In this document: positions 17,917-26,547 of the stretch, piece after piece | Layout: every line of letters starts with the position of its first letter | How positions within the stretch are numbered: the stretch's first letter is position 1 | Program-made: the position numbers and the translations under genes | NCBI RefSeq assembly: GCF_018449605.1 | Contig: NZ_JAAVUW010000006.1 | Location: forward strand, 124,001-188,000 | DNA: 64,000 nt | Reading direction: 5' to 3' | From: Luteibacter sp. dw_328 | Lineage (GTDB): Bacteria; Pseudomonadota; Gammaproteobacteria; Xanthomonadales; Rhodanobacteraceae | Notes under the pieces: model-generated | What the model saw: the letters and a program-made list of their open reading frames with translations, nothing else | What the model was told of the DNA's origin: nothing | The model's database searches: none

Positions 17917-18492
17917 TTAGCCCGAGTCACTCAGGTAGACACTGCGCCGCGGCGTCGCGAACAACCGACGCAACATGGGCTCGAACGTGGCAAGCGGCAG
18001 CGTCTCCGCCGAAGCGTCGAAGGCGGGACTGTCGTAGCGCTCGCAGAACTCGGCCGTGCGTGCGAAGTGCGGATGATCGGCGAACCGGTTGCGCATATTC
18101 CGGTCCAGGCCGACGTGGTGAAAAAAGTAGTAACCCTGGAAAATCCCGTGATGCTCGACCATCCAGAGGTTCGCCTCGCCCACGAAGGGCTTCAGGATCG
18201 CCGCAGCGATATCCGGATGATTGAAGCTGCCCAGCGTGTCGCCAATATCATGTAATAACGCGCAGACGACGTACTCCTCGTCCCGCCCGTCGCGAAACGC
18301 ACGCGTTGCCGTCTGCAGCGAGTGGGTGTATCGATCGACCGGAAAACCGCCGAAGTCGCCACGCAGCAACTCGAGGTGGGCCATCACGCGGTCCGGCAAG
18401 GCGCGGGCGTAGTCCGCGAATTCACCAGCGATGATGCGCCAATCGTCCGCCGTGCCGTCGCGCATATGACTGAAGCCAGCGCGGGCGCTCAT
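17917..18492 (-). CDS. HD-domain protein (PhnZ-like)
   Basis: A 191-residue protein with an HD metal-binding core: His57 in YTHSLQTA, His81-Asp82 in ALLHDIGDTLG, His92 in FNHPDIAA and His114/115 in MVEHHGIFQGYYFFHH. The pattern resembles the PhnZ/myo-inositol oxygenase type of HD proteins, some of which are diiron oxygenases rather than phosphohydrolases; sequence alone does not decide. ATG 18492 overlaps the MFS stop as ATGA, so it is the last gene of the six-gene minus operon and translationally coupled. The substrate is unknown; by context it belongs to the IclR-controlled catabolic set. A longer frame to 18657 lies inside the MFS gene and is Arg-rich, so it was rejected. Confidence 0.8.
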   Translation of the reverse strand: MSARAGFSHMRDGTADDWRIIAGEFADYARALPDRVMAHLELLRGDFGGFPVDRYTHSLQTATRAFRDGRDEEYVVCALLHDIGDTLGSFNHPDIAAAILKPFVGEANLWMVEHHGIFQGYYFFHHVGLDRNMRNRFADHPHFARTAEFCERYDSPAFDASAETLPLATFEPMLRRLFATPRRSVYLSDSG

Positions 18493-19811
18493 GCCCGCTG
18501 GGCCCGTTGTCGGTCCGCCTCGACGTGACGGCCGGTGATGAACCAGAGGCGGCTTGCGACAAAGCCGAACAGGCCGGCGATACCGATGCCGAAGGCGAGG
18601 CCGCGGTAGCCGCCGCCGACCGCATCCGAGAGTGTACCTACGAGGTATGGACCCCACGCGCCGCCCAGCAGGTAGAGCGCCATCATCGCGCCGCCCCAGG
18701 AGAGACCCTTGAGATGCGCCGGCACCACGTCCTGCGTGGTGGCCGCCACCGCGGGCAACGCCATGCCGACAAAGATGCTGTGCAGGGGCATCATTGCCGC
18801 GCAGAAAAGCATGAGCGCACGATTGCCGATATCGAGCGCGGCGAGAAGGACAAGCAACATGAAGACGGTGGCGATGGCGATGCTGATCGCCGCCAGGCGC
18901 ATGCGTCCGTCGGGACGCTTCGTGTGCCAGCGGTCGGCGATCACGCCGCCGAGCAGCGGGCCGGCGAGACCGATGATTGTGACGACGCCCATGACCAGTC
19001 CGGCCTTGTCCTCCTTGATGTCATACGCACGCATCAGCAGGGCAGGGAACCAGGTGCCCACGGAGATCTGCAGCACCGCGTACATGCCCAAGCCGACGTA
19101 GAGCCAGCGCAGCGTCGGAATGGCCCAGAGTTCCCGAAGATTGCTCCACAGCGAGGCGTGGCGGAACGGCGTGCCATCCGCATTGCTCAGGCGATAGTCC
19201 TGCATGAACAAGGCGAGCACGCCAAGGATGACGCCGGGAATACCGAACACGTAGAACGGTGTTCGCCAGCCACCCGCATGCGCCGACAGGTAGCCGCCGA
19301 GGATCGCGCCAAGGATGATGCCGACCGTGATGAAGGTATTGAAGATGCCGAGTTTCCGGCCGCGTTGCGCCTCGGGGTATGACGCCGAGACGAGTGCCGT
19401 GCCGCCCGGAGCAAATCCCGCCTCACCGACGCCGACGCCGAAACGGGCGATCGCCAGCGCGAGCAGCCCCCCGGCAAATCCGGTCGCCAGGGTGAAGACG
19501 CTCCAGATGATCGCCATCATTGCGATGGTCTTGCGTCGGCTCCAGGTATCGATCAGGCGCGAGGTGGGCAGGGTGAAGAGGATGACGCCGATGAAGTACG
19601 CGGTGCCAGCCAGCCCGGCCTGTCCGTCAGTGAGGCCCAGATCGGCTTTCAGCGGCTGGAGCACCACCGACATGATCTGCCAGTCGGCGTAACGCACCGC
19701 GTAGAGCAGCGAGCAGACCGTGAGGACGTAAGTAGCCCGCGGACCACCTACCTCGAAACGTTCGCTTGTCGCCGTTGCCGGCACGGCGGCCTTGATGCCA
19801 CTGCTTGCCAT
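18489..19811 (-). CDS. MFS transporter
   Basis: A 440-residue major facilitator with about 12 membrane helices. The loop 2-3 signature is present as SRLIDTWSRRKTIAMM; TM5 has GVILGAILGGYLSAHAGGWR, typical of the organic-anion/glucarate-like subgroups. The start at ATG 19811 (MASSGIKAAVP) removes an Arg/Ser-rich extension that overlaps the upstream ligase gene. It is 10 bp after the ligase stop and overlaps the HD gene by 4 bp. It probably imports the carboxylate or ketone substrate, or an intermediate, of the catabolic island; export is possible. Confidence 0.9.
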   Translation of the reverse strand: MASSGIKAAVPATATSERFEVGGPRATYVLTVCSLLYAVRYADWQIMSVVLQPLKADLGLTDGQAGLAGTAYFIGVILFTLPTSRLIDTWSRRKTIAMMAIIWSVFTLATGFAGGLLALAIARFGVGVGEAGFAPGGTALVSASYPEAQRGRKLGIFNTFITVGIILGAILGGYLSAHAGGWRTPFYVFGIPGVILGVLALFMQDYRLSNADGTPFRHASLWSNLRELWAIPTLRWLYVGLGMYAVLQISVGTWFPALLMRAYDIKEDKAGLVMGVVTIIGLAGPLLGGVIADRWHTKRPDGRMRLAAISIAIATVFMLLVLLAALDIGNRALMLFCAAMMPLHSIFVGMALPAVAATTQDVVPAHLKGLSWGGAMMALYLLGGAWGPYLVGTLSDAVGGGYRGLAFGIGIAGLFGFVASRLWFITGRHVEADRQRAQRA

Positions 19812-19821
19812 GGGAGTGCCC

Positions 19822-21480
19822 TCAACCGGCCGTGGACGTGGCATCGGCGAACTCGCGTTCCTGCAGTTCGCGCCACATGATCTTTCCCGTGCCGCTCTTC
19901 GGCAGGCGTTCGACGAATTCCACGGCCTGGGGCACCTTGTAGGCAGCCATATGCTGGCGCGCCCAGACGATGAGCGTGGCGGCATCCACTTCCTGCCCGG
20001 CGCGCGGCACGATCACGGCCTTGACGCCCTCACCGCGCTGCGCATCGCGAAAGCCGATCACACAGGCTTCCTGCACGGCGGGATGCGCATAGAGCAGACT
20101 TTCCACCTCGGCCGGCCAGACCTTGTAGCCCGAAGCGTTGATCATGCGTTTCAGGCGGTCGACCAGGAAGAAGTAACCGTCTTCGTCGACGTAGCCGAGA
20201 TCGCCACTACGGAAATAGCGCATTCCGTCAACGACGCAGAACGCCGCTTCGGTGGCCTCTGGCTTGTTCCAGTAGCCGAGGAAGACCTGCGGGCCCCGGA
20301 TAAGAATCTCGCCGACCTCACCCTCGGCAAGAACGCGGAGTGACTCGGGATCGACGACGATCGAGTCGGTATCCTGGATCGGCACGCCCAGGCACTGCGA
20401 CTTCGGATGGTGCGCGGGATTGGTGTGCGTGGTGGCGATGGTCTCGGAAAGTCCGTAACCCTCGATATACGGAATGCCCCAGAGCGCATGGATCTTCTCG
20501 GCGACGGCCTTGGGCATCGCTGCGCCACCGCCGGTAAGGAGCTTCAGGGAGCTGACATCGACACGGTCGAGGTCGGGTTGGGCAAGGAAGTCGAACAGCA
20601 TGGTCGGGATCGCCGTCCACGTGCTGACCCGGTAACGTTCGATAAGCATGGCCGCGCAACGCCGGTCCCAGCGCGTCATGATCACCATGGTCGCGCCGCC
20701 GAAGATCACCGCGTTCACGCCCAGCTGCAGGCCGGTGACATGGAACATGGGCAAGGCTGCCAGGCAGACCTGGTCTTTTGGAATGCGGCTGAATTCCGCG
20801 CTGCCCACAGCCGCGTGCATGACACTGGCATGCGTATGCATGCAGCCCTTCGGCGTGCCCGTAGTACCGGAGGTGTAGGGTATGACCGAGAGATCGTCGG
20901 CGACGACAGTGACCGGTTCGAGCTTCGCGTCGGCGGTCATCGCCTCCTGCCAGCCGACGACGCCGTCGAACGCGACGCGCGGGGCAGCTACCACCTCCGG
21001 CACGGGAAGATCGCTGGCGACGGCGCGGTACTCGCCGTAGCAGGCCGCAAGCGCGTGCGTCAGTTCATTGCCCAGGAGCGGAAGGATGCCTTGTGCGAGC
21101 TCCTGACCGAAGATCGCAACGCGCGCGCCGCTGTCGCCAACGATGTTTCGCACCTCCTCCAGCAGGTTCATGGTGTTGACGGGAACCACGACGCCACCGG
21201 CGCGCAGGATGGCGTAGAACGCAATGACGAACTGCGGGCTGTTCTGCATGAACAGGGCAACCCGGTCACCCTTCGTCACGCCCATGCTCGACTGCAGGAA
21301 ACCCGCCAGCGTGTCGACCTCGCGACGCAGCGTCGCGTAAGTGATGTCGTTACCGTAGTAGGCGATGGCGATGCTATCGGGATAGCGTGTCGCCGATACT
21401 TCCAGGTTGTAGTAGAGCGACGTGCGCGGAAGTGCCAGATGCTGCGGCAGGCCCGGCGGCCAGAAAGTCACATTCTTCAT
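19822..21480 (-). CDS. Acyl-CoA ligase (AMP-binding)
   Basis: A 552-residue ligase that forms acyl-AMP and then acyl-CoA. The P-loop is YTSGTTGTPKGCMHTHASV, the A5 region EGYGLSETIATTH, the A7-A8 region YFRSGDLGYVDEDGYFFLVD, the hinge DRLKRMINASGYKVWPAEVE, and the catalytic Lys lies in KSGTGKIMWREL. It starts at ATG 21480 (MKNVTFWPPGLP). Third gene from the end of the minus operon, behind an IclR regulator; probably activates the acid that enters the island's beta-oxidation. A hydroxy- or keto-acid is a natural guess given the kinase encoded across the divergent promoter. Confidence 0.93.
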   Translation of the reverse strand: MKNVTFWPPGLPQHLALPRTSLYYNLEVSATRYPDSIAIAYYGNDITYATLRREVDTLAGFLQSSMGVTKGDRVALFMQNSPQFVIAFYAILRAGGVVVPVNTMNLLEEVRNIVGDSGARVAIFGQELAQGILPLLGNELTHALAACYGEYRAVASDLPVPEVVAAPRVAFDGVVGWQEAMTADAKLEPVTVVADDLSVIPYTSGTTGTPKGCMHTHASVMHAAVGSAEFSRIPKDQVCLAALPMFHVTGLQLGVNAVIFGGATMVIMTRWDRRCAAMLIERYRVSTWTAIPTMLFDFLAQPDLDRVDVSSLKLLTGGGAAMPKAVAEKIHALWGIPYIEGYGLSETIATTHTNPAHHPKSQCLGVPIQDTDSIVVDPESLRVLAEGEVGEILIRGPQVFLGYWNKPEATEAAFCVVDGMRYFRSGDLGYVDEDGYFFLVDRLKRMINASGYKVWPAEVESLLYAHPAVQEACVIGFRDAQRGEGVKAVIVPRAGQEVDAATLIVWARQHMAAYKVPQAVEFVERLPKSGTGKIMWRELQEREFADATSTAG

Positions 21481-21518
21481 TGGTACCCCTCTCCCCAAGA
21501 ATCGTGTTGTCGCCGTGG

Positions 21519-22514
21519 TCAGTCGACCTGCTGCGGCAGGATCATAAGCTTGCCCACGGCTTCGCGGGCGAGCAGCGCATCGAGCGCGTCCGCCGCTCGC
21601 GAGAGCGGGTAGCGTCGCGAGATATGTGGGTGGATCTGTCGCTCGCGCAGCCACGTGAGCAGCTGCTTCATGTTCGCTGCGTTGAGAGCGGGCTCACGGC
21701 GCACGAAGTCGCCCCAGAACACGCCGACGAGCGAGCTGCCCTTGAGCAGAAGCAGGTTGATCGGGATCTTAGGGATCTCGCCCGCAGCGAAACCGACGAC
21801 GAGGTAACGACCCCGCCAGCCCACGCTGCGTAGCGCAGGGTCGGCGAAGTCACCGCCCACCGGGTCGTAGACCACGTCGACCCCGCGCCCGCCCGTGAGC
21901 GCTTTAACGCGCTCACGCAGGTCTTCGCGTGTGTAATCGATCGTTTCGTCGGCGCCATGCTCGCGTGCGGCGGTCAGCTTGGCTTCGTTCGACGCGGCAG
22001 CGATGACGCGCAAGCCGAGCAGCTTGCCTATCTCTACCGCGGCGATACCGACGCCGCCGCCGGCACCCAACACGAGCAGCGTCTCGCCCGGCTGGGCCTG
22101 GGCGCGATCCTTCAAGGCATGCAGGGACGTGCCGTAGGTGAGCACGAAGCTACCGGCGACCTCGAGTTCGTCGTCGGCGATGTCGCGCGGTAACGGCAGC
22201 ACATGTGTGGCGTCGACGACGACTTCCTGCGCATAAGCGCCGTAAGGCGTCAGGCCGACGATCTTGTCGCCGACCGTGAGGTGGCTCACGTCGGCACCGA
22301 CGGCAATGATTTCGCCGGAAAGCTCGCCGCCCGGTGAGAAGGGAAATTCCGGCCGAAACTGGTACTTCCCCGCGACGATCAGCGCATCGGGGAAATTCAC
22401 CGCCGCAGCCCGTGTTCGCACCAGCACCTGGGCAGCCCCGGGCACGGGCGAGGGCAGGTCGCGGAGGACCAGCGAGGACGGCGCTCCCCAGGCATCGCAA
22501 ACGATGGCTTTCAT
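21519..22514 (-). CDS. Zinc-independent quinone oxidoreductase / enoyl reductase-like MDR
   Basis: A 331-residue medium-chain dehydrogenase/reductase of the quinone oxidoreductase type. It has GroES-like N-terminal AAAVNFPDALIVAGKYQ, the NADPH-binding LVLGAGGGVGIAAVEIGKLLG and the nucleotide-tail site AASNEAKLTAAREHGADETI; zinc-ligand cysteines of alcohol dehydrogenases are absent. Close relatives include human TP53I3/CRYZ-like proteins and enoyl-thioester reductases. Its ATG overlaps the IclR stop by one base (TGATG). In the island it could reduce an enone or enoyl-CoA intermediate (inference). Confidence 0.88.
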   Translation of the reverse strand: MKAIVCDAWGAPSSLVLRDLPSPVPGAAQVLVRTRAAAVNFPDALIVAGKYQFRPEFPFSPGGELSGEIIAVGADVSHLTVGDKIVGLTPYGAYAQEVVVDATHVLPLPRDIADDELEVAGSFVLTYGTSLHALKDRAQAQPGETLLVLGAGGGVGIAAVEIGKLLGLRVIAAASNEAKLTAAREHGADETIDYTREDLRERVKALTGGRGVDVVYDPVGGDFADPALRSVGWRGRYLVVGFAAGEIPKIPINLLLLKGSSLVGVFWGDFVRREPALNAANMKQLLTWLRERQIHPHISRRYPLSRAADALDALLAREAVGKLMILPQQVD

Positions 22515-23332
22515 CAGAGCCGTCCCCGCATGACGTGGGTGACCTTGTCGCGTAATGCGACGAGCTTCGGGCCGAAGTCGTCGACCAGCTTCTCGCGCGT
22601 CACCATGGCTACGCGACCGCTGACGTTCAACGCCAGCGTGCGGCCGCCATCGGCGGAAACCATCGGGACACCGACCGCGAAAATCTCTGGATTCCAGTCG
22701 CCGAGCGAGAAACAAAACCCGTAATGCTCATAGTCCTGGCGCGCCCGGACGATGCCGGACCGGATCCTGGGCCAGTAGCCCGGCTCGCATTCCATCTCCA
22801 GTTCCATGAGGTGGCGGTTGAACATGTCGATCGGTCGCGCCGCGAGGTCGGCGCGGCCCAGCGCCGTCGAGCCATGCGGCACGCGTGCGCCCACGGCGAG
22901 TTTCATCTCGAAGGAGGGATCTCCCTGGCATACCTCGAGCAGGACCATGCGGCCGCGGTCGGCCTCGCCGAGCATGACTGCCGACTGCGTGTACTCGGCC
23001 AGTTCCATCATCAGGGGGCGAGCGACCGCAACGACGTCGTTGGCGCGCATATAGGCGTGGCCCAGCGACAGCAATGCGGTACCGAGGGAATACTTCTCGA
23101 GGATCTCGGAGTAACTGAGGTAGCCGAGCTGGGCGAGGGTGAAGGTGAGACGGGAAACGGTCGCCTTGGGCAGTCCGGTCTGTGCTGAGATGTCGCGGTT
23201 GCCGAGATACTTCGACCCGTATTCGAAACAACGCAGGATCGAAAACGCGCGGGCTACCGCGCTGACGAACTGCGGATCGTTCTCGTCAATCGCCAGGCTC
23301 AGTGTGTCGATCTTGCGCTTGGGGTTACCCAT
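22514..23332 (-). CDS. IclR family transcriptional regulator
   Basis: A 272-residue regulator. Residues about 20-80 form the winged helix-turn-helix ([20 protein letters not shown], then [21 protein letters not shown]). The rest is the IclR effector domain, with [17 protein letters not shown] and [20 protein letters not shown], the ligand-pocket patterns of the family. It starts at ATG 23332, overlapping the end of the acyl-CoA dehydrogenase gene by 8 bp, so regulator and enzyme are co-translated and the protein probably controls its own operon. Likely operators are the two GTTCCGTCnnnCGGAAC palindromes at 24588 and 24718. The effector is probably a substrate or CoA ester of the island (inference). 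Confidence 0.93.
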   Translation of the reverse strand: MGNPKRKIDTLSLAIDENDPQFVSAVARAFSILRCFEYGSKYLGNRDISAQTGLPKATVSRLTFTLAQLGYLSYSEILEKYSLGTALLSLGHAYMRANDVVAVARPLMMELAEYTQSAVMLGEADRGRMVLLEVCQGDPSFEMKLAVGARVPHGSTALGRADLAARPIDMFNRHLMELEMECEPGYWPRIRSGIVRARQDYEHYGFCFSLGDWNPEIFAVGVPMVSADGGRTLALNVSGRVAMVTREKLVDDFGPKLVALRDKVTHVMRGRL

Positions 23333-24557
23333 GGGCTTGTCCTGCGTAGTGCGCCAGCTCGAGGCGGGCGATCGTGCCGTTGTGAACTTCATCCGGGCCA
23401 TCGGCCAGCCGAAGCGAGCGGATGCCTGCATAGCTTCCGGCAAGCGGGAAGTCATCGCTGACGCCGGCGCCACCGTGCGCCTGGATCGCCCAGTCGATGA
23501 TCTGGCAGGCCATGGTCGGGGCCACCGCCTTGATCATGGCAATCTCCCGCCGTGCCACCTTGTTGCCGACGGTGTCCATCATGTACGCGGCTTTCAACGT
23601 GAGCAGACGTGCCTGCTCGATCATGCAGCGCGACTGCGCGATGCGTTCATGCCACACCGACTGCTCGGCGAGGCGCTTACCGAAGGCGACGCGACTTTGC
23701 ACGCGGCGACAGAGCAGTTCGAGCGCGCGTTCCGCCGCGCCGATCGTGCGCATGCAGTGATGTATACGACCCGGGCCGAGACGCCCCTGGGCAATTTCAA
23801 AGCCGCGCCCCTCACCCAGTAGAAGGTGGTCGGCAGGAACGCGCACGTCGTGCAGATCGATCTCCATGTGGCCATGCGGTGCGTCGTCGTAGCCAAAAAC
23901 GGTGAGCGCGCGGAGTGTCCGGACACCCGACGTCTGGGCCGGCACCAGGATCATCGATTGCTGCTGATGGGTGGCCGCGGCCGGGTCGGTCTTGCCCATG
24001 ACGATGTACAGCGTGCAGCGCGGATCGCCCGCGCCCGACGAGAACCACTTGCGTCCGTTGATGACGTAGCTGTCGCCGTCCCGGCGAATCGAGCACTCGA
24101 TGTTGGTCGCGTCCGACGAGGCCACGGATGGCTCGGTCATCAGGAACGCGGAGCGGATATCGCCGGCCAGGAGCGGTTCCAGCCACTGGGTTTTCTGGGC
24201 CTCGCTGCCGTAGCGCTCCAGCGTTTCCATGTTGCCCGTATCGGGCGCGGAGCAGTTGAACACCTCGGCCGCCCAGTACACACGTCCCATGATTTCGCTG
24301 AGGGGGGCGTATTCCAGGTTCGAAAGACCTTGCGGCGCGCGTTCGGATCGCGGCAGGAACAGGTTCCACAAGCCCTGTTCCCTGGCACGCTGCTTCAGCG
24401 GCTCGAGCAACTGCAGCGGAAGCCAGGGGTTGCCGGCAGCGCGATTGCGCTGGATTTCCTCGTGGTAAGCCGCTTCGCTCGGGTAGATGAACTCGTCGAA
24501 GAAGGCCAACAAGCGGGCACGCAGTTCTTCGACCTTCGGGGTGAACGAGAAATCCAT
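23325..24557 (-). CDS. ACAD11-like acyl-CoA dehydrogenase
   Basis: A 410-residue FAD enzyme, full length for the family ([16 protein letters not shown]). It closely tracks the dehydrogenase half of ACAD10/ACAD11: [86 protein letters not shown] and [19 protein letters not shown]. In that family a linked kinase phosphorylates the hydroxyl of a 4-hydroxyacyl-CoA and the dehydrogenase fold then removes phosphate to give an enoyl-CoA; LvaC in Pseudomonas levulinate catabolism is analogous. Here the kinase is encoded separately across the divergent promoter. First gene of the minus operon. Confidence 0.93.
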   Translation of the reverse strand: MDFSFTPKVEELRARLLAFFDEFIYPSEAAYHEEIQRNRAAGNPWLPLQLLEPLKQRAREQGLWNLFLPRSERAPQGLSNLEYAPLSEIMGRVYWAAEVFNCSAPDTGNMETLERYGSEAQKTQWLEPLLAGDIRSAFLMTEPSVASSDATNIECSIRRDGDSYVINGRKWFSSGAGDPRCTLYIVMGKTDPAAATHQQQSMILVPAQTSGVRTLRALTVFGYDDAPHGHMEIDLHDVRVPADHLLLGEGRGFEIAQGRLGPGRIHHCMRTIGAAERALELLCRRVQSRVAFGKRLAEQSVWHERIAQSRCMIEQARLLTLKAAYMMDTVGNKVARREIAMIKAVAPTMACQIIDWAIQAHGGAGVSDDFPLAGSYAGIRSLRLADGPDEVHNGTIARLELAHYAGQAHG

Positions 24558-24587
24558 GCCGCATCCTGTGTGGGAGCTAAGGCTTAA

Positions 24588-24604
24588 GTTCCGTCAGACG
24601 GAAC
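24588..24604. promoter_or_regulatory. Candidate IclR operator, ACAD side
   Basis: GTTCCGTCAGACGGAAC is a perfect 17-bp palindrome (8-bp arms GTTCCGTC/GACGGAAC around one central base). It lies 31 bp before the dehydrogenase start, just downstream of the putative minus-strand transcription start. A near-identical palindrome sits on the other side of the divergent promoters. Confidence 0.75.
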
Positions 24605-24625
24605 ATCATTCCACGTCTGCCGCCC

Positions 24626-24655
24626 ATCCTAGAACCGGTGATCCGCTCTTGACAA
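24626..24655 (-). promoter_or_regulatory. Putative promoter of the six-gene minus operon
   Basis: On the minus strand TTGTCA (24655-24650) is followed after 18 nt by TAGGAT (24631-24626). The -35 overlaps that of the plus-strand promoter, so the two operons are fired back to back. The operator at 24588 would lie at roughly +15 to +31. Confidence 0.5.
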
Positions 24656-24675
24656 TGGGGGTGCGCATCTATTCT
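24649..24675 (+). promoter_or_regulatory. Putative promoter of the nine-gene plus operon
   Basis: A consensus TTGACA at 24649-24654 is followed after 15 nt by TATTCT at 24670-24675. The spacer is short, so a neighbouring hexamer may be the true -10. The operator palindrome at 24718 lies downstream of the expected start, consistent with repression by road-block or looping. Confidence 0.5.
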
Positions 24676-24717
24676 TCTGCACCCCATCGCCTCGTAAGTC
24701 ATTCATTTCAGAACAGT

Positions 24718-24734
24718 GTTCCGTCTAGCGGAAC
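24718..24734. promoter_or_regulatory. Candidate IclR operator, ComB side
   Basis: GTTCCGTCTAGCGGAAC shares both GTTCCG/CGGAAC arms with the palindrome at 24588 and differs only in the centre. The sites are 130 bp apart. It lies 18 bp before the ComB-like start codon. Confidence 0.75.
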
Positions 24735-24751
24735 TTGGAGCGAAACACCGC

Positions 24752-25468
24752 ATGCCGAAGCTGCACGTGTTGCTCAAGAAGGAAGAGCTGGATCCCGCCC
24801 GCCTCGCGGACAAGGTGGTGATCGTGCTCGACGTGCTGTTTGCCACCTCGACGATCGTGCACGCGTTCGGTCAGGGACTCGACGCGTTATGGCCTGCACG
24901 GGACGCCGACGACGCGCGGCGCATCGCTGACGGCCTGGACGAACCAGCGCTCGCCGGCGAGTATCTCGCCGACGAACTGCCGGGCTTCGGGCCCGCGACG
25001 CCCCTGGCGTTGTCTCGAACACCGCTCGGAGGTACGACACTGGTGTATGCGACGACCAACGGTACCGTCGCGCTCAATGGCGCAGCAGGGGCGGCCCACG
25101 TCTACGCCGGCGCCCTGTTGAACGGCGACGCCCTGGTATCCCATGTGGTCGCGGCACATCCCGAGGCTAATGTCCTGCTCGTGTGCGCAGGCTCGATGAA
25201 TCATTTCAACCTCGAAGACTTCTACGGCGCCGGTCATCTCGCTGCGCATTTCGAGCGGAGCGGCCACTACAAACTTTCCGATGCCGCTCTCGCGGCGCTC
25301 CTCCTCTACCGGGGATGCGACGCGGGTACCGCACTGGGCCAGTCACGCGTGGGCCGCATGATGCGAGCTCATGGCTTGCAGCACGAAGTCGATTACGCGG
25401 CGCAGTCCGACACGCTGGCCGTCGTACCCGAGCTGCTCAACGGTTGCCTGCGCGCCGTGGTCGCATGA
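24752..25468 (+). CDS. ComB-family (2-phosphosulfolactate phosphatase-like) protein
   Basis: A 238-residue protein of the ComB family. Matching motifs are VVIVLDVLFATSTIVHA (23-39), GEYLADELPGFGPATPL (69-85), the phosphate-site TTNGTVAL (101-108) and LLVCAGSMNHFNLEDFYGAG (142-161). ComB hydrolyses 2-phosphosulfolactate in coenzyme M or sulfolactate synthesis, but no other gene of those pathways is here. Its stop overlaps the kinase start as ATGA, so it is made together with an ACAD11-like hydroxyacyl kinase. A phosphatase acting on a phosphorylated hydroxy acid or acyl-CoA is a reasonable inference. ATG 24752 (MPKLHVLLKK) was chosen; the earlier GTG at 24716 overlaps the operator. Confidence 0.85.
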   Translation: MPKLHVLLKKEELDPARLADKVVIVLDVLFATSTIVHAFGQGLDALWPARDADDARRIADGLDEPALAGEYLADELPGFGPATPLALSRTPLGGTTLVYATTNGTVALNGAAGAAHVYAGALLNGDALVSHVVAAHPEANVLLVCAGSMNHFNLEDFYGAGHLAAHFERSGHYKLSDAALAALLLYRGCDAGTALGQSRVGRMMRAHGLQHEVDYAAQSDTLAVVPELLNGCLRAVVA

Positions 25469-26547
25469 GCACGTCACTGTCCGACGCCACCATCCCGTTC
25501 GATGCCGCTGTGCTGGAGCGCTGGCTCACCAGTCACGTCGATGGCTTCGCGGGCCCCTTGAAGATATCCCGGTTCAAGGTGGGACAGTCAAATCCGTCCT
25601 ATCTCCTGGACACGCCTTCCTCACGCTACGTGATGCGAACGAAGCCGGCACCGGCGGCGAAGCTGTTGCCGTCCGCGCATGCGATCGACCGCGAGTTCCG
25701 TGTGCAGTCTGCGTTGTTCGGCAGCGACGTCCCCGTGGCGAAGATGTATCGCCTGTGCGAAGACGAATCGATCATCGGGCGTGCCTTCTACATCATGGAC
25801 TTCGTCGAAGGACGGATCTTCTGGGAGCAATCCCTGCCCGGCGTGCCGGCGGAGGAGCGGCACGCAATCTATGTCGAACTCAATCGCGTCATCGCCGCGT
25901 TGCACGGCCTGGACGTGGCCGCGCTCGGCCTCGGCGACTACGGCAAAGCCGGCAACTACTTCGTTCGCCAGGTCGACCGCTGGACGCGGCAGTACCGCGC
26001 TTGTGAGCTACAGCGTATCGACGCGATGGAGCGCCTGATCGAATGGCTCCCGGCGAACATTCCGTCCGAAGAGACGCCGCAGGTGTCGCTCGTCCACGGC
26101 GACTACCGTATCGACAACGTCATCTTCCACCCGACCGAGCCGCGCATCCTCGCGGTCATCGACTGGGAACTCTCGACACTGGGTCACCCCCTCGCCGATT
26201 TCGCCTACCACCTGATGAGCTGGCACATGCCACAGGGCGCGCTGCGCGGGCTGCGCGATCTCGACCTGGCGGCGCTCGGCATTCCGGACGAGGCGACCTA
26301 CATCGCGATGTACCGCGAACGTACCGGCGCCGCGGAAGCCGACTGGAACTATTTCCTCGCTTATAACGTGTTCCGTCTCGCCGCCATCGTCCAGGGCATC
26401 GCCAAGCGTGCCAGCGAAGGCATCGCCAGCAATTCCACGGGCAACGAACACGCACAGTACGTCGAGCCGCTCGCCGAGCTCGCCTGGTCTTTCGCTCGCA
26501 AGCTCCCATTCGATAAAGGGTCCACAGCACATGTCCGTCACGTATGA
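25465..26547 (+). CDS. ACAD11-like phosphotransferase (APH fold kinase)
   Basis: A 360-residue kinase of the aminoglycoside phosphotransferase fold. Residues 38-51 give the glycine-poor loop KVGQSNPSYLL, Lys60/Lys66 lie in RTKPAPAAKLLPSAHAIDRE, the catalytic loop is HGDYRIDN (211-218, Asp213) and the metal-binding DWE starts at 233. The whole protein follows the kinase half of human ACAD10/11 (DYGKAGNYFVRQVDRW, MERLIEWLPANIP, LGHPLADFAYH). Characterised relatives (ACAD10/11, LvaA) phosphorylate the hydroxyl of 4-hydroxyacyl-CoAs. Here the partner dehydrogenase is the divergent gene ending at 23325. Coupled to the ComB-like gene by ATGA and overlapping the next gene by 17 bp. Confidence 0.92.
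   Translation: MSTSLSDATIPFDAAVLERWLTSHVDGFAGPLKISRFKVGQSNPSYLLDTPSSRYVMRTKPAPAAKLLPSAHAIDREFRVQSALFGSDVPVAKMYRLCEDESIIGRAFYIMDFVEGRIFWEQSLPGVPAEERHAIYVELNRVIAALHGLDVAALGLGDYGKAGNYFVRQVDRWTRQYRACELQRIDAMERLIEWLPANIPSEETPQVSLVHGDYRIDNVIFHPTEPRILAVIDWELSTLGHPLADFAYHLMSWHMPQGALRGLRDLDLAALGIPDEATYIAMYRERTGAAEADWNYFLAYNVFRLAAIVQGIAKRASEGIASNSTGNEHAQYVEPLAELAWSFARKLPFDKGSTAHVRHV

Noticed and set aside
22514..22715. Longer N-terminus of the quinone oxidoreductase (398 codons)
   Set aside because: The extension lies inside the IclR gene and is Arg-rich; [10 protein letters not shown] at 22514 is the standard family start.
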